A stretch of DNA of 64,000 nucleotides from assembly GCF_003635045.1 (NCBI RefSeq), contig NZ_RBXT01000001.1, positions 2,356,001-2,420,000 of the forward strand, written 5' to 3'. The notes below the pieces were generated by a model. It was not told the DNA's origin. It saw nothing but the letters and a program-made list of their open reading frames with translations, and made no database searches. This document shows, piece by piece, positions 44,526 to 54,758 of this stretch. This DNA is from Terracoccus luteus. GTDB taxonomy: Bacteria > Actinomycetota > Actinomycetes > Actinomycetales > Dermatophilaceae. Position 1 is the first letter of the stretch. Each line of letters begins with the position of its first letter. A program made the position numbers and the translations under genes.

Positions 44526-44596
44526 CAACGCCCCGGGTGCCGCTCCGGCCGCGCCGACGGTGGTCGGTGGGCCGGGAGGTGGCACCCGGGGCGTTG
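44526..44596 (-). terminator. Stem-loop between rplO and secY
   Basis: caacgccccgggtgcc (44526-44541) and ggcacccggggcgttg (44581-44596) form a 16-bp perfect stem with a 39-nt loop, 56 nt past the rplO stop. It would end the spc operon or attenuate entry into secY-adk-map. The secY promoter must lie at or after it. Confidence 0.7.
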
Positions 44597-44651
44597 GTCA
44601 CAGCGGGTGGTGCGTGGCCTGGCCGCACGAGGGGTCGTGCGGCCGGGCCGG

Positions 44652-45137
44652 TCACGCTCCGGTGAGCGCGGAGACCGTGCCGCCGGCGGCCTCGATCTTC
44701 TCCTTGGCGGAGGCCGAGAACTTGTGCGCCTCGACCTGCACGGCCACGGAGATCTCGCCGGTGCCGAGCACCTTCACCAGGTGGCCGTCGCGGACGGCAC
44801 CCTTGGCGACGAGGTCGTCGACCGAGACCGAACCGCCCTCGGGGAAGAGCAGCTGCAGGCGGTCGAGGTTGACCACCTGGTACTCGGTGCGGAACGGGTT
44901 TTTGAACCCGCGCAGCTTCGGCAGTCGCATGTGCATCGGCATGGAGCCGCCCTCGAACCGCTCGGGCACCTGGTAGCGGGCCTTCGTGCCCTTGGTGCCG
45001 CGACCGGCGGTCTTGCCCTTGGAGCCCTCACCACGACCGACGCGGGTCTTGGCGGTCTTGGCTCCGGGGGCCGGACGCAGGTGGTGGACCTTGAGGGCCG
45101 AGCCCTCGGTGGTCTTGTCGGCCGTCTTGTCAGCCAT
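44652..45137 (-). CDS. rplO: 50S ribosomal protein L15
   Basis: 161 residues. [34 protein letters not shown] is the L15 glycine-rich N-terminus, and the C-terminal [19 protein letters not shown] domain is intact. About 12 extra N-terminal residues. It starts 2 bp after rpmD. Confidence 0.97.
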   Translation of the reverse strand: MADKTADKTTEGSALKVHHLRPAPGAKTAKTRVGRGEGSKGKTAGRGTKGTKARYQVPERFEGGSMPMHMRLPKLRGFKNPFRTEYQVVNLDRLQLLFPEGGSVSVDDLVAKGAVRDGHLVKVLGTGEISVAVQVEAHKFSASAKEKIEAAGGTVSALTGA

Positions 45138-45139
45138 GG

Positions 45140-45322
45140 TCAGTCAACCTCCTCGACGGACACGAGGTGCGTGACCGTCTTGACCATCCCGCGGATCTCG
45201 GGACGGTCCTCCTTGACGACGGTGTCGCCAATGCGCTTCAGACCGAGGCTGCGCAGCGTGTCACGCTGGTTCTGCTTGCCACCGATCTCGGACCGGGTCT
45301 GGGTCACCTTGAGACGAGCCAT
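45140..45322 (-). CDS. rpmD: 50S ribosomal protein L30
   Basis: 60 residues, [20 protein letters not shown] then [20 protein letters not shown]. The ATG overlaps the rpsE stop by one base, giving coupling. Normal bacterial short form. Confidence 0.97.
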   Translation of the reverse strand: MARLKVTQTRSEIGGKQNQRDTLRSLGLKRIGDTVVKEDRPEIRGMVKTVTHLVSVEEVD

Positions 45323-45990
45323 CACGCACCACCCTTTGCAGCCGCGGCCTCGGCGAGGCCGGCGGCACGGGCCCGGAGCATGGCCGCCGGGGCGACCTCC
45401 TCGAGGGTCTTGCCACGACGCGCGGCGACCGACTCGGGGCGCTCGAGGTCGCGCAGGGCCTGGGCCGTCGCGTGGACGATGTTGATGGCGTTGTCCGAGC
45501 CCAGCGACTTGCTGAGCACGTCGTGGATGCCGGCGCACTCGAGCACCGCACGCACCGGGCCACCGGCGATGACACCGGTACCGGGGGCGGCGGGGCGCAG
45601 CATGACGACACCGGCGGCGGCCTCACCCTGGACGGGGTGGGGGATGGTGCCCTGGATGCGGGGGACGCGGAAGAAGTTCTTCTTCGCCTCCTCGACACCC
45701 TTGGCGATCGCCGCGGGCACCTCCTTGGCCTTGCCGTAGCCGACACCCACGGTGCCGTCACCGTCGCCGACGACGACGAGGGCGGTGAAGCTGAAGCGAC
45801 GACCACCCTTGACGACCTTGGCGACACGGTTGATGGTCACGACGCGCTCGACGTACTGGTTCTTGTCCTGGTCGCGGCTGTCGCGGTTGTCACGACCGCC
45901 GCGGTTGTCACGGCGGTCTCCGCGCTCGGTGCGCTCGCCGCCAGTGGCGGGGCCTCCGACCCCTCCGCCTCGACGCTGCTGTCCGGGCAT
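45322..45990 (-). CDS. rpsE: 30S ribosomal protein S5
   Basis: 222 residues. The Arg/Asp/Asn-rich N-terminal extension (1-45) is typical of actinobacteria. The double-stranded-RNA-binding S5 domain has [30 protein letters not shown], and the C-terminal domain has [17 protein letters not shown]. Proofreading/helicase-related 30S protein. It follows rplR by 40 bp. Confidence 0.97.
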   Translation of the reverse strand: MPGQQRRGGGVGGPATGGERTERGDRRDNRGGRDNRDSRDQDKNQYVERVVTINRVAKVVKGGRRFSFTALVVVGDGDGTVGVGYGKAKEVPAAIAKGVEEAKKNFFRVPRIQGTIPHPVQGEAAAGVVMLRPAAPGTGVIAGGPVRAVLECAGIHDVLSKSLGSDNAINIVHATAQALRDLERPESVAARRGKTLEEVAPAAMLRARAAGLAEAAAAKGGA

Positions 45991-46030
45991 CAGATGTTCC
46001 TCATCTCAGAGATTGCGTTCACGTGCTTGC

Positions 46031-46405
46031 TCACAGGGACAGACCGCCTTCGCGGGCGCCCTCGGCGATGGCCGCGACGCGACCGTGGTACTTGTTGCCG
46101 CCACGGTCGAACACGACGGCCTCGACACCGGCATCCTTGGCCCGGGCGGCGACGAGCTCGCCGACCTTCTTGGCCTTGGCCGTCTTGTCGCCTTCGAACG
46201 TGCGCAGGTCGGCCTCCATGGTCGACGCCGACGCGACGGTCTTGCCCACGGTGTCGTCGACGACCTGAACGAACAGGTGACGGCTGCTGCGGGAGACCAC
46301 GAGGCGGGGACGGGCCGTGGTGCCGGCGATCTTCTTGCGACCGCGCACCTGGCGGCGGATGCGTGCAGCGGCCTTGCTCTTGCCGCGCTTGATGATCATT
46401 GCCAT
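46031..46405 (-). CDS. rplR: 50S ribosomal protein L18
   Basis: 124 residues, 5S rRNA-binding. [31 protein letters not shown] and [26 protein letters not shown] are family motifs. It starts 3 bp after the rplF stop. ATG 46405 is likely; an in-frame Met two codons later is possible. Confidence 0.96.
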   Translation of the reverse strand: MAMIIKRGKSKAAARIRRQVRGRKKIAGTTARPRLVVSRSSRHLFVQVVDDTVGKTVASASTMEADLRTFEGDKTAKAKKVGELVAARAKDAGVEAVVFDRGGNKYHGRVAAIAEGAREGGLSL

Positions 46406-46408
46406 GGC

Positions 46409-46945
46409 TTACTTACCGGCCTTTCCGACCTTGCGACGGATCTGCTCGCCGGCGTAACGGACGCCCTTGCCCTTGTACGGGTCGGGCTTGCGCAGCTTGC
46501 GGATGTTCGCGGCGACCTCGCCGACGAGCTGCTTGTCGATGCCCTGCACGGCGAAGCGCGTCGGGTTCTCGACCGTGAAGCTGATGCCCGCCGGTGCCTC
46601 GATGGTGATGGAGTGGCTGTACCCGAGCGAGAACTCGAGGTTGGCGCCACGAGCCGCGACGCGGTAACCCGTGCCGTGGATCTCCATCTTCTTCTCGTAG
46701 CCCTCGGTGACACCGAGGACCATGTTGTTGATGAGCGAGCGGGTCAGGCCGTGGCGCGAGCGCGAGTCGCGCTCGTCGTTGGGCCGCTTGACCTCGAGGT
46801 TGCCCTCGCCCACCTCGACGGTGATTGGGTTCGGGACGGTGAGCTCGAGCTGGCCCTTGGGGCCCTTCACGAGCACGTCCTGACCCTGCACCGTGACGTC
46901 CACACCCGAGGGGATGGAGACCGGAAGTCGTCCGATTCGCGACAT
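46409..46945 (-). CDS. rplF: 50S ribosomal protein L6
   Basis: 178 residues with two L6 repeats. [31 protein letters not shown] begins it, and [27 protein letters not shown] is the conserved C-terminal signature near the factor-binding centre. Confidence 0.97.
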   Translation of the reverse strand: MSRIGRLPVSIPSGVDVTVQGQDVLVKGPKGQLELTVPNPITVEVGEGNLEVKRPNDERDSRSRHGLTRSLINNMVLGVTEGYEKKMEIHGTGYRVAARGANLEFSLGYSHSITIEAPAGISFTVENPTRFAVQGIDKQLVGEVAANIRKLRKPDPYKGKGVRYAGEQIRRKVGKAGK

Positions 46946-46957
46946 GTCAGTGTCTCC

Positions 46958-47356
46958 TTACCAGACGTAGGCGAGGACTTCCCCACCCACGCCCTTCTCG
47001 TGTGCCTGACGGTCGGTCAGCAGACCGGTCGACGTCGACAGGATCGCCACGCCGAGGCCGCCGAGGACCTTGGGCAGGTTGGTCGACTTCGCGTAGACGC
47101 GCAGGCCGGGCTTGCTCACGCGGCGGACGCCGGCGATGGAACGCTCCCGGTTGGGGCCGTACTTGAGGTCGATGGTCAGCGTCTGGCCGACCGTCGCCTC
47201 CTCGATCTTCCAGGAGGCGATGTAGCCCTCCGCCTGGAGGATCTCGGCGATGTTCTTCTTGAGCTTCGAGTACGGCATGGAGACGACGTCGTGGTGCGCC
47301 GAGTTGGCGTTACGCACGCGGGTCAACATGTCCGCGATCGGGTCTGTCATGGTCAT
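46958..47356 (-). CDS. rpsH: 30S ribosomal protein S8
   Basis: 132 residues. [15 protein letters not shown] start and [27 protein letters not shown]-like end (here [14 protein letters not shown]). In E. coli S8 represses the spc operon. Upstream lies a 114-bp gap after rpsN with a small ggcgg-atg-ccgcc palindrome (47411-47423). Confidence 0.97.
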   Translation of the reverse strand: MTMTDPIADMLTRVRNANSAHHDVVSMPYSKLKKNIAEILQAEGYIASWKIEEATVGQTLTIDLKYGPNRERSIAGVRRVSKPGLRVYAKSTNLPKVLGGLGVAILSTSTGLLTDRQAHEKGVGGEVLAYVW

Positions 47357-47470
47357 GTGGGCTCTCCGCCCTTCCTCACCGGGGTTTCGGCCTCGGGCTC
47401 GATGCCCTGCGGCGGATGCCGCCGAAGCCGACCTACGGTGTCAGAGGTGTGTGTGGGTGTGGGGTGGGTC

Positions 47471-47656
47471 TTACCAGGAGCTCTTGGTGACGCCCGGCAG
47501 CTCGCCCGCGTGCGCCATCTCGCGAAGGCAGATGCGGCAGAGGCCGAACTTGCGGTACACCGAGTGCGGGCGACCGCACTTCTGGCAGCGGGTGTACGCG
47601 CGGACCTTGAACTTCGGCTTCCGGTTCGCCTTGTTGACGAGAGCGGTCTTGGCCAT
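47471..47656 (-). CDS. rpsN: 30S ribosomal protein S14 type Z (zinc-binding)
   Basis: 61 residues. Short zinc-ribbon form with Cys24, Cys27, Cys40 and Cys43 in [24 protein letters not shown] (split CxxC pairs). Actinobacteria often carry a second, zinc-free S14 elsewhere under Zur control; not in this window. It starts 1 bp after rplE. Confidence 0.96.
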   Translation of the reverse strand: MAKTALVNKANRKPKFKVRAYTRCQKCGRPHSVYRKFGLCRICLREMAHAGELPGVTKSSW

Positions 47657-47657
47657 G

Positions 47658-48227
47658 TCAGTTCTCCTTGAAGGGGAAGCCCAGCTGCTTGAGCAGCGCG
47701 CGACCCTCGTCATCGTTGGTCGCCGTGGTGACCACGGTGATGTCCATGCCACGGACCCGGTCGATGCGGTCCTGGTCGATCTCGTGGAACATGGACTGCT
47801 CCGTCAGACCGAAGGTGTAGTTGCCGCGGCCGTCGAACTGCTTCGGCGAGAGACCGCGGAAGTCACGGATGCGCGGGAGGGCGATCGTCACGAGACGGTC
47901 GAGGAACTCCCACATGCGGTCGCCACGCAGCGTCGTGTGCGCGCCGATCGGCATCCCCTCACGCAGCTTGAACTGCGCGATGGACTTGCGCGCCCGCGTC
48001 ACGACCGGCTTCTGGCCGGTGATGGCGGTGAGGTCGCGGACGGCACCCTCGATGAGCTTGCTGTCCTTGGCCGCGTCGCCGACACCCATGTTGACGACGA
48101 CCTTGACGACACCGGGGACCTGCATGACGTTCGCGTAACCGAACTGCTCGAGCAGGGCGCCCTTGATCTCGTCCTGGTAGCGCGTCTTGAGGCGCGGCTT
48201 GGTGATGGTGCTGGTGGTCTCGGTCAT
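47658..48227 (-). CDS. rplE: 50S ribosomal protein L5
   Basis: 189 residues, 5S rRNA and P-site tRNA contact. [52 protein letters not shown] and [20 protein letters not shown] are all present. It lies two bp after rplX. Confidence 0.97.
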   Translation of the reverse strand: MTETTSTITKPRLKTRYQDEIKGALLEQFGYANVMQVPGVVKVVVNMGVGDAAKDSKLIEGAVRDLTAITGQKPVVTRARKSIAQFKLREGMPIGAHTTLRGDRMWEFLDRLVTIALPRIRDFRGLSPKQFDGRGNYTFGLTEQSMFHEIDQDRIDRVRGMDITVVTTATNDDEGRALLKQLGFPFKEN

Positions 48228-48229
48228 CC

Positions 48230-48616
48230 TCAGAGGTCCTTGTCCGACGTGACCGCGACGCGCACGCGGGCGGCCTTCTGGCGGCCACCGCGCTCGACGG
48301 TCTCGACCCGCGTCTTGACGCGCGTCGGCTTCTTCGACTCCGGGTCCACGACGGCCACGTTGCTCACGTGGATCGCGGCCTCGGTGTGGGTCAGGCCACC
48401 GGTGCGCGTGCCGCGCGCCGTGGCGCCGGCCTTGACGTGCTTGGTGACGCGGTTGATGCCCTCGACCAGCACGCGCTGGTTCTCGGGGTACACCGCGATG
48501 ACCTTGCCCTGCTTGCCCCGGTCGCCGCCGTTCTTCTGCGTGCGGCCGGAGATGACCTGGACGAGGTCACCCTTCTTGATCTTCATCTTGGCGGGTGCCT
48601 TCTTCGCGTTCGCCAT
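48230..48616 (-). CDS. rplX: 50S ribosomal protein L24
   Basis: 128 residues. KOW motif [21 protein letters not shown] and [11 protein letters not shown] are present. I chose ATG 48616: GGAGGT lies 9 nt before it, whereas the in-frame GTG at 48622, which overlaps the rplN stop, is only 3 nt from that ribosome-binding site. Assembly initiator of the 50S subunit. Confidence 0.95.
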   Translation of the reverse strand: MANAKKAPAKMKIKKGDLVQVISGRTQKNGGDRGKQGKVIAVYPENQRVLVEGINRVTKHVKAGATARGTRTGGLTHTEAAIHVSNVAVVDPESKKPTRVKTRVETVERGGRQKAARVRVAVTSDKDL

Positions 48617-48618
48617 GT

Positions 48619-48987
48619 TCACAGCACCTCCGGCGCCAGCGAGATGATCTTCATGAACCGCTTGTCGCGCAGCTCGCGGCCGACCGGGCCGAAGATGCGG
48701 GTGCCACGGGGGTCACCGTCGGTCTTGAGGATCACGGCGGCGTTCTCGTCGAACTTGATGTACGAACCGTCGGCGCGGCGGCGCTCCTTGACGGTGCGCA
48801 CGATGACGGCCTTGACGACGTCGCCCTTCTTGACGTTGCCGCCGGGGATGGCGTCCTTGACGGTGGCGACGATGGTGTCACCGATGCCGGCGTACCGACG
48901 GCCCGAACCACCGAGAACACGGATGCAAAGGAGCTCCTTCGCACCGGTGTTGTCGGCGACGCGCAGTCGCGACTCCTGCTGAATCAC
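48619..48987 (-). CDS. rplN: 50S ribosomal protein L14
   Basis: 122 residues, [20 protein letters not shown] start and [23 protein letters not shown] end. It is first gene of the spc operon, with a 75-bp gap after rpsQ that may carry a promoter. Confidence 0.98.
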   Translation of the reverse strand: MIQQESRLRVADNTGAKELLCIRVLGGSGRRYAGIGDTIVATVKDAIPGGNVKKGDVVKAVIVRTVKERRRADGSYIKFDENAAVILKTDGDPRGTRIFGPVGRELRDKRFMKIISLAPEVL

Positions 48988-49062
48988 TGTCTAACTCCTG
49001 TCGTCGTGCCGGTTCTCACTGGTTGCCCAGCTGAGCCTGGCCGAACGGAAATGGGGGGTGGC

Positions 49063-49350
49063 TTACTTGGCCTTCTCGAGGATCTCGACGAGACGCCAGT
49101 GCTTCGTCGCCGAGAGCGGACGCGTCTCCATGATGAGCACGCGGTCGCCGACGCCGGCCTCGTTCCTCTCGTCGTGCGCCTTCACCTTGCTGGTGCGGCG
49201 GATGACCTTGCTGTAGAGCGCGTGCTTGACGCGGTCCTCGACCTCGACGACGACGGTCTTGTCCATCTTGTCGCTGACGACGTAACCCTGGCGGGTCTTG
49301 CGGTCGTTGCGCGTCGCGGTCGCCTGGGCGGCCTTGTCCTGCTCGCTCAT
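49063..49350 (-). CDS. rpsQ: 30S ribosomal protein S17
   Basis: 95 residues. [45 protein letters not shown] is the OB-fold core. The N-terminal 15 residues are an actinobacterial extension. Its ATG overlaps the rpmC stop by 4 bases. It is last gene of the S10 operon. Confidence 0.97.
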   Translation of the reverse strand: MSEQDKAAQATATRNDRKTRQGYVVSDKMDKTVVVEVEDRVKHALYSKVIRRTSKVKAHDERNEAGVGDRVLIMETRPLSATKHWRLVEILEKAK

Positions 49351-49685
49351 GCTCCAGCCTCCTCGTCGGCCTTGGCCTTCTTCTTCTCGGCCTTCGCAGC
49401 CTTCTTGTCGGCCTTCGCGTCGGCCTTGGAGTCGCTCTCGCTCGCGGCGGCGGGCGCGGCCGGGGCCGAGCCGATGCCGAGCTCGCGCTCGCGCATCTCC
49501 GTGTAGATGCGGGCGATGTCCTTCTTGACCGCACGGAGGCGACCGTGGTTGTCCAGCTGGCCCGTGGCCGACTGGAAGCGCAGGTTGAACAGCTCGGCCT
49601 TGGCCTTGCTGAGCTCGTCGGCGAGCCTGCTGTCGTCGAGACCGCGCAGCTGCTCGCTGGCCAGGTCCTTGGTTCCGACTGCCAT
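49347..49685 (-). CDS. rpmC: 50S ribosomal protein L29 with Lys/Ala-rich tail
   Basis: 112 residues against about 65 in E. coli. The L29 helical hairpin is residues 5-72 ([48 protein letters not shown]). The rest (73-112) is a low-complexity tail of Ala, Lys, Asp and Glu. L29 sits at the polypeptide exit where SRP and trigger factor dock, so the tail would be surface-exposed. One-base overlap with rplP. Confidence 0.95.
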   Translation of the reverse strand: MAVGTKDLASEQLRGLDDSRLADELSKAKAELFNLRFQSATGQLDNHGRLRAVKKDIARIYTEMRERELGIGSAPAAPAAASESDSKADAKADKKAAKAEKKKAKADEEAGA

Positions 49686-50104
49686 CAGATGTCACCACCC
49701 TCTCGCGTGACGAAGCGGCACTTCATGGGGAGCTTGTGCATCGCGAGACGCAGGGCCTCGCGAGCGACCGGCTCGGTGACGCCCGACAGCTCGAACATGA
49801 TGCGGCCCGGCTTGACGTTGGCGATCCACCACTCCGGCGAACCCTTACCGCTACCCATGCGGGTCTCGGCGGGCTTCTTGGTGAGCGGGCGGTCGGGGTA
49901 GATGTTGATCCAGACCTTGCCACCACGCTTCATGTAGCGGGTCATGGCGATACGAGCGGACTCGATCTGACGGTTGGTCACGTAGGCGGGCTCGAGAGCC
50001 TGGATGCCGTAGTCACCGAACGCGATCGTCGTCCCACCCTTGGCCGCACCGTGGCGGTTGGGGTGGTGCTGCTTGCGGTGCTTGACACGACGGGGGATCA
50101 ACAT
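49685..50104 (-). CDS. rplP: 50S ribosomal protein L16
   Basis: 139 residues. [24 protein letters not shown] start; [28 protein letters not shown] near the A-site finger. The Arg (about residue 82, KPAETRMG) region is the family's hydroxylation site in some bacteria. 2 bp after rpsC. Confidence 0.97.
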   Translation of the reverse strand: MLIPRRVKHRKQHHPNRHGAAKGGTTIAFGDYGIQALEPAYVTNRQIESARIAMTRYMKRGGKVWINIYPDRPLTKKPAETRMGSGKGSPEWWIANVKPGRIMFELSGVTEPVAREALRLAMHKLPMKCRFVTREGGDI

Positions 50105-50106
50105 GG

Positions 50107-50928
50107 TCAGGCCTGCTCATTCTCAGTCGCGGGAGCCGCCGGGGCGGACTCGGTCGCGGCTGCCTCGGGTGCCTGCGCGCCGGCGTTGTCACGCTCGCCA
50201 CGACGGGCACGGTTCGGGCGGTCGGCGCCGTCACGACGCGGGCCACGCGACGGGCGCGGGGCGGCGGCCTGCTGGGCCGCGAGCTCCTTCGCCGTCATGT
50301 CGCCCTTGTAGATCCAGACCTTGACGCCGATGCGGCCGAAGGTCGTGCGCGCCTCGTAGAAGCCGTAGTCGATCTGCGCACGCAGGGTGTGCAGCGGGAC
50401 GCGGCCCTCGCGGTAGAACTCGGTGCGGCTCATCTCGGCGCCGTTGAGGCGGCCCGAGACCTGCACGCGGATGCCCTTGGCGCCGGCGCGCTGGGCGGAC
50501 TGCATGCCCTTGCGCATCGCACGACGGAAGGACACACGGGCCGAGAGCTGCTCGGCGATGCCCTGGGCGACGAGCTGGCTGTCGATCTCGGGGTTCTTGA
50601 CCTCGAGGATGTTCAGCTGGACCTGCTTGCCGGTGAGCTTCTCGAGCTCGCCGCGGATGCGGTCGGCCTCGGCGCCGCGGCGACCGATGACGATGCCGGG
50701 GCGGGCGGTGTGGATGTCGACGCGGACACGGTCACGGGTGCGCTCGATCTCGACCTTGGCGATGCCGGCGCGCTCCATGCCCTTCTCCATCAGGCGACGG
50801 ATGGAGACGTCCTCCTTGACGTAGTCACGGTAACGCTGACCGTCCTTCGTCGAGTCGGCGAACCAGTGGCTCTTGTGGTCGGTCGTGATGCCGAGACGGA
50901 AGCCGTGGGGGTTGACCTTCTGACCCAT
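50107..50928 (-). CDS. rpsC: 30S ribosomal protein S3 with C-terminal tail
   Basis: 273 residues against 233 in E. coli. [20 protein letters not shown] is the start and fixes ATG 50928. The KH domain has [23 protein letters not shown] (GxxG intact), at the mRNA entry. Residues about 215-273 are a disordered Arg-then-Ala/Glu-rich tail typical of actinobacteria. One bp after rplV. Confidence 0.97.
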   Translation of the reverse strand: MGQKVNPHGFRLGITTDHKSHWFADSTKDGQRYRDYVKEDVSIRRLMEKGMERAGIAKVEIERTRDRVRVDIHTARPGIVIGRRGAEADRIRGELEKLTGKQVQLNILEVKNPEIDSQLVAQGIAEQLSARVSFRRAMRKGMQSAQRAGAKGIRVQVSGRLNGAEMSRTEFYREGRVPLHTLRAQIDYGFYEARTTFGRIGVKVWIYKGDMTAKELAAQQAAAPRPSRGPRRDGADRPNRARRGERDNAGAQAPEAAATESAPAAPATENEQA

Positions 50929-50929
50929 A

Positions 50930-51328
50930 TCAGCGGGCTCCCTTCTTCTCACGCTGGGTGACGACCACGGTGATGTGGCTCGTCCGCTTGTTGATGCGGC
51001 CGGCGCGGCCCTGGGCGCGCGGGCGGAACCGCTTCATGGTCGGGCCCTCGTCGACGAACGCCGCCGAGATGACGAGCTCACGCTCGTCGAAGGCGACCGA
51101 CTCGCGGTCGGCCTTGACGCGGCAGTTGGCGATGGCGCTCTCGAGCACCTTCTGCACCGGGTCGGAGGCCGACTGCGGGGCGAACTGCAGGACCGTGACG
51201 GCGTCGGTGGCGGCCTTGCCGCGGATGAGGTCCACGACACGGCGAGCCTTCTGCGGGCTGACGCGCACGTGGCGCGCCGAAGCCTTGGCTTCCATGACTT
51301 CTTCCTTGGTCTGGGTCGGGGCGGCCAT
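50930..51328 (-). CDS. rplV: 50S ribosomal protein L22
   Basis: 132 residues. [26 protein letters not shown] and the tunnel-lining beta hairpin [23 protein letters not shown] are standard. Macrolide-tunnel loop intact. One-base overlap with rpsS (TGATG). Confidence 0.97.
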   Translation of the reverse strand: MAAPTQTKEEVMEAKASARHVRVSPQKARRVVDLIRGKAATDAVTVLQFAPQSASDPVQKVLESAIANCRVKADRESVAFDERELVISAAFVDEGPTMKRFRPRAQGRAGRINKRTSHITVVVTQREKKGAR

Positions 51329-51609
51329 CAGCGACGACGACCCTTCTTGTCGTCCTTGATGTGACCCTTGAACGTGCGCGTCGGCGCGAACTCACCGAGC
51401 TTGTGGCCGACCATCGACTCGGTGACGAACACCGGGACGTGCTTGCGGCCGTCGTGCACGGCGAACGTGTGGCCGAGCATGTCCGGGCTGATGACCGAAC
51501 GACGCGACCAGGTCTTGATGACGGTCTTGGTGCCCGCTTCGTTCTGGGCGTCCACCTTCTTCTGAAGGTGGTCGTCGATGAAGGGGCCCTTCTTCAGGCT
51601 ACGAGGCAT
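51328..51609 (-). CDS. rpsS: 30S ribosomal protein S19
   Basis: 93 residues. [20 protein letters not shown], then [31 protein letters not shown]. It lies 15 bp after rplB. Confidence 0.98.
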   Translation of the reverse strand: MPRSLKKGPFIDDHLQKKVDAQNEAGTKTVIKTWSRRSVISPDMLGHTFAVHDGRKHVPVFVTESMVGHKLGEFAPTRTFKGHIKDDKKGRRR

Positions 51610-51624
51610 TCCAAAGGCTCCTTA

Positions 51625-52461
51625 TCAGCGCTTCTTGCCAGTACGACGGCGACGCACGATGAGCTTGTCGCTTTCCTTGTGACCCTTGCGGGTGCGGCCC
51701 TCGGCCTGACCCCAGGGGCTGACGGGGTGACGTCCACCGGACGTCTTGCCCTCTCCACCACCGTGCGGGTGGTCGACCGGGTTCATGGCGACACCGCGGA
51801 CGGTCGGGCGCTTGCCCTTCCAGCGCATGCGGCCGGCCTTGCCCCAGTTGATGTTGCTCTGCTCGGCGTTGCCGACCTCGCCGACGGTGGCGCGGCAGCG
51901 CGCGTCGACGTTGCGGATCTCACCGGACGGCATGCGCAGCTGCGCGTAGGGGCCGTCCTTGGCGACGAGCTGCACGCGCGTTCCGGCCGAGCGGGCCACC
52001 TTGGCGCCGCCACCCGGCTTCAGCTCGATCGCGTGCACGACCGTACCGACGGGGATGTTGCGCAGCGGCAGGCTGTTGCCCGGCTTGATGTCGGCCGCGG
52101 GGCCGTTCTCGATCGGGTCGCCCTGCTTGAGGCGGTTCGGCGCGAGGATGTAGCGCTTCTCGCCGTCGGCGTACTGGACGAGCGCGATGCGCGCGGTGCG
52201 GTTGGGGTCGTACTCGATGTGAGCGACCTTGGCCGGCACGCCGTCCTTGTCGTGGCGACGGAAGTCGATGAGGCGGTAGGCACGCTTGTGGCCACCACCG
52301 ATGTGACGCGTCGTGATGCGACCGGCGTTGTTGCGACCACCGCTCTTGGTGAGCGGACGGACCAGCGACTTCTCCGGCGTGCTGCGCGTGATCTCGACGA
52401 AGTCGGCGACCGACGAGCCACGGCGGCCCGGCGTGGTCGGCTTGTACTTGCGGATACCCAT
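51625..52461 (-). CDS. rplB: 50S ribosomal protein L2
   Basis: 278 residues. [21 protein letters not shown] start; the peptidyl-transferase-proximal motif [21 protein letters not shown] (about 227-247, His conserved) is intact. Essential for subunit association. Confidence 0.98.
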   Translation of the reverse strand: MGIRKYKPTTPGRRGSSVADFVEITRSTPEKSLVRPLTKSGGRNNAGRITTRHIGGGHKRAYRLIDFRRHDKDGVPAKVAHIEYDPNRTARIALVQYADGEKRYILAPNRLKQGDPIENGPAADIKPGNSLPLRNIPVGTVVHAIELKPGGGAKVARSAGTRVQLVAKDGPYAQLRMPSGEIRNVDARCRATVGEVGNAEQSNINWGKAGRMRWKGKRPTVRGVAMNPVDHPHGGGEGKTSGGRHPVSPWGQAEGRTRKGHKESDKLIVRRRRTGKKR

Positions 52462-52487
52462 GTTCGTTTCCTTACGACTCGTCGAGC

Positions 52488-52787
52488 TCAGGCGCCGGCG
52501 CCGAAGATGTCGATCGTGCCCTCACGGAGGGAGACGATCGCGCGCTTGGTGTCCTTGCGCTTGCCGAGGCCGAAGCGGGTGCGGCGGGTCTTTCCCTGGC
52601 GGTTCAGGGTGTGCACCTTGTCGACCTTGACGTCGAAGATCTGCTCGATGGCGATCTTGATCTCGGTCTTGTTCGCGCGGGGGTCGACGAGGAAGGTGTA
52701 CTTCCCCTCGTCGAGCAGCCCGTACGACTTCTCCGAGACGACCGGCGCGATGAGGATGTCGCGGGGGTCCTTGGTGTGGATGCTCAC
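52488..52787 (-). CDS. rplW: 50S ribosomal protein L23
   Basis: 99 residues. [47 protein letters not shown] is the L23 core at the exit tunnel (trigger-factor and SRP dock). The ATG overlaps the rplD stop by 4 bases. Confidence 0.97.
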   Translation of the reverse strand: MSIHTKDPRDILIAPVVSEKSYGLLDEGKYTFLVDPRANKTEIKIAIEQIFDVKVDKVHTLNRQGKTRRTRFGLGKRKDTKRAIVSLREGTIDIFGAGA

Positions 52788-53431
52788 TTGGAGTCCTCCT
52801 TCACGGCGGCGAGGCCGGACTTGTCGGCCTTCACGGGGCCGGCGACGAACGCGTCGAGCGCCGCCTGCGTGAAGACGATGTCGTCGGCGCAGAGCACGTC
52901 GTAGGTGTTGAGCTGGTCGGCGACGAGCACGTGCACGTTCTGCAGGTTGCGCACCGACTTCAGCGAGACCTCGTCTCCGCGCGTCAGCACGACGAGCAGG
53001 TTCGGGCGCTCGGTGATGCCCGTGAGGGCGGCCAACGCCTGCTTCGACGACGGGGCGTCGCCGGTCACGAGGGCGTCGAGGACGTGGATGCGGCCGAAGC
53101 GGGCCCGGTCCGAGAGGGCACCGCGCAGGGCGGCGGCCTTCATCTTCTTGGGGGTGCGCTGGCTGTAGTCGCGCGGCTGAGGGCCGTGGACGACGCCACC
53201 GCCGGCGAACTGCGGCGCGCGGGTCGAGCCCTGACGGGCGCGGCCGGTGCCCTTCTGGCGGTAGGGCTTGCGGCCACCGCCACGCACCTCACCGCGGGTC
53301 TTCGTGGAGTGCGTGCCCTGACGGGCCGCGGCGAGCTGGGCCACGACGACCTGGTGGATGAGCGGCACGTTCGTCTGGACGTCGAAGATGTCGGCCGGCA
53401 GGTTGGGGGTTGTGGTTGCCATGTGGATCAT
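52784..53431 (-). CDS. rplD: 50S ribosomal protein L4
   Basis: 215 residues if it starts at ATG 53431, which overlaps the rplC stop (ATGA) and has GAAGGG upstream. ATG 53422 is the alternative. [41 protein letters not shown] is the tunnel loop. In E. coli L4 autoregulates the S10 operon. Confidence 0.96.
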   Translation of the reverse strand: MIHMATTTPNLPADIFDVQTNVPLIHQVVVAQLAAARQGTHSTKTRGEVRGGGRKPYRQKGTGRARQGSTRAPQFAGGGVVHGPQPRDYSQRTPKKMKAAALRGALSDRARFGRIHVLDALVTGDAPSSKQALAALTGITERPNLLVVLTRGDEVSLKSVRNLQNVHVLVADQLNTYDVLCADDIVFTQAALDAFVAGPVKADKSGLAAVKEDSK

Positions 53432-54096
53432 GCACCCTTCGCAGCCGTGCGGATCAGGACGAGGCCACCGCGGGGGCCGGGGACGGCACCCTTGATGAGC
53501 AGCAGGCCCTTCTCGGCGTCAACGGCGTGGATCTGGAGGTTCTGGGTCGTCTGGCGGACGCCACCCATGCGACCGGCCATGCGCATGCCCTTGAAGACAC
53601 GGCCCGGCGTGGAGCAGCCACCGATCGATCCCGGCTTGCGGTGGTTCTTGTGGGCACCGTGCGAGGAGGAGACACCGGCGAAGCCGTGACGCTTCATGAC
53701 ACCGGCGAAGCCCTTGCCCTTGGTCGTGCCCGTGGCGTCGACGCGCTGGCCGGCCTCGAACACCTCGGCCGTGACCTCCTGGCCGAGCTCGTACTCGCCG
53801 GCGTCGGACGTGCGCAGCTCGACGAGGTGGCGGCGCGGCGTCACGCCGGCCTTGGCGAAGTGCCCGCTCATGGGCTTGTTCACCTTGCGGGGGTCGATCG
53901 CACCGAAGGCGATCTGCACCGCGCCGTAGCCATCGGTCTGCTCGGCACGCACCTGCGTCACGACGCAGGGGCCGGCCTTGACCACGGTCACGGGCACGAG
54001 GCGGTTGTCGGCGTCCCAGACCTGGGTCATGCCGAGCTTCTCGCCGAGGACACCCTTGACGGTCTTCTGGGGAACGTTCGTCGCAATGGTCGTCAT
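53428..54096 (-). CDS. rplC: 50S ribosomal protein L3
   Basis: 222 residues from ATG 54096 (an in-frame GTG at 54105 is possible). [32 protein letters not shown] and the long loop [44 protein letters not shown] reach the peptidyl-transferase centre. Gln modification site context [11 protein letters not shown]. 13 bp after rpsJ. Confidence 0.96.
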   Translation of the reverse strand: MTTIATNVPQKTVKGVLGEKLGMTQVWDADNRLVPVTVVKAGPCVVTQVRAEQTDGYGAVQIAFGAIDPRKVNKPMSGHFAKAGVTPRRHLVELRTSDAGEYELGQEVTAEVFEAGQRVDATGTTKGKGFAGVMKRHGFAGVSSSHGAHKNHRKPGSIGGCSTPGRVFKGMRMAGRMGGVRQTTQNLQIHAVDAEKGLLLIKGAVPGPRGGLVLIRTAAKGA

Positions 54097-54109
54097 CTCA
54101 CCCACCGCC

Positions 54110-54418
54110 TCAGAGCTTGATCTCGATGTTGACGTCCGCCGGCAGGTCGAGACGCATCAGCGAGTCGACGGCCTTGGGCGTCGGGTCGATGATGTCGATG
54201 AGGCGCTTGTGCGTGCGCATCTCGAAGTGCTCGCGGCTGTCCTTGTACTTGTGCGGCGACCGGATGACGACGAAGACGTTCTTCTCCGTCGGCAGGGGAA
54301 CCGGGCCCACCACGGTCGCGCCAGCGCGTGTCACCGTGTCAACGATCTTCCGGGCCGAGTTGTCGATGACCTCGTGGTCGTACGACTTCAGCCGGATGCG
54401 GATCTTCTGTCCCGCCAT
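54110..54418 (-). CDS. rpsJ: 30S ribosomal protein S10
   Basis: 102 residues. [20 protein letters not shown], then [40 protein letters not shown]. It also serves as NusE, partner of NusB in antitermination. It is first gene of the S10 operon, after a leader of about 260 nt. Confidence 0.98.
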   Translation of the reverse strand: MAGQKIRIRLKSYDHEVIDNSARKIVDTVTRAGATVVGPVPLPTEKNVFVVIRSPHKYKDSREHFEMRTHKRLIDIIDPTPKAVDSLMRLDLPADVNIEIKL

Positions 54419-54758
54419 CTGAAGTTACGTCTCTCTCTCGCCGTACTCTTCCTACCGGTTCCCTTGGCCCTCCGACCCCCGAGGTCGGGCGTGTCGCGCC
54501 CGCTCCGCGGCCCGGATCGCGCACCTGAGTGCCGATCCAGGGATGGAGTGCCCGGCCGAACCGGGCTGCCTGCGCTTCCCTCGGGCCTCCCGCGGCGCCC
54601 GGGGGCGTGCGGTGCAGTCCTGCAGAGTCCTACGAGGGGTGGCCTCGCCGACATGGGTCAGCGACGCGCGTCAAGCAACCCCGACAGTGTGCCAGAGGGC
54701 GCGGGGACGTATCAAATCGTGCGTCCGGCCCCGCTCCCGGATGCCGGGTGGCGGGCGG
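54419..54758 (-). promoter_or_regulatory. S10 operon promoter and long leader
   Basis: 340 bp without a gene. The best promoter is TTGATA (54710-54715), 18-bp spacer, CACACT (54686-54691), giving a leader of about 260 nt. At 54473-54502 lies a 30-bp block 28/30 identical to one in the rpsL leader, which on the mRNA begins with CGCGACAC and folds as cgacc-tcggg-ggtcg. GCCAAGG follows in both leaders. A short cccgg-atg-ccggg palindrome near 54736-54748 may end the M18 gene. Confidence 0.6.
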
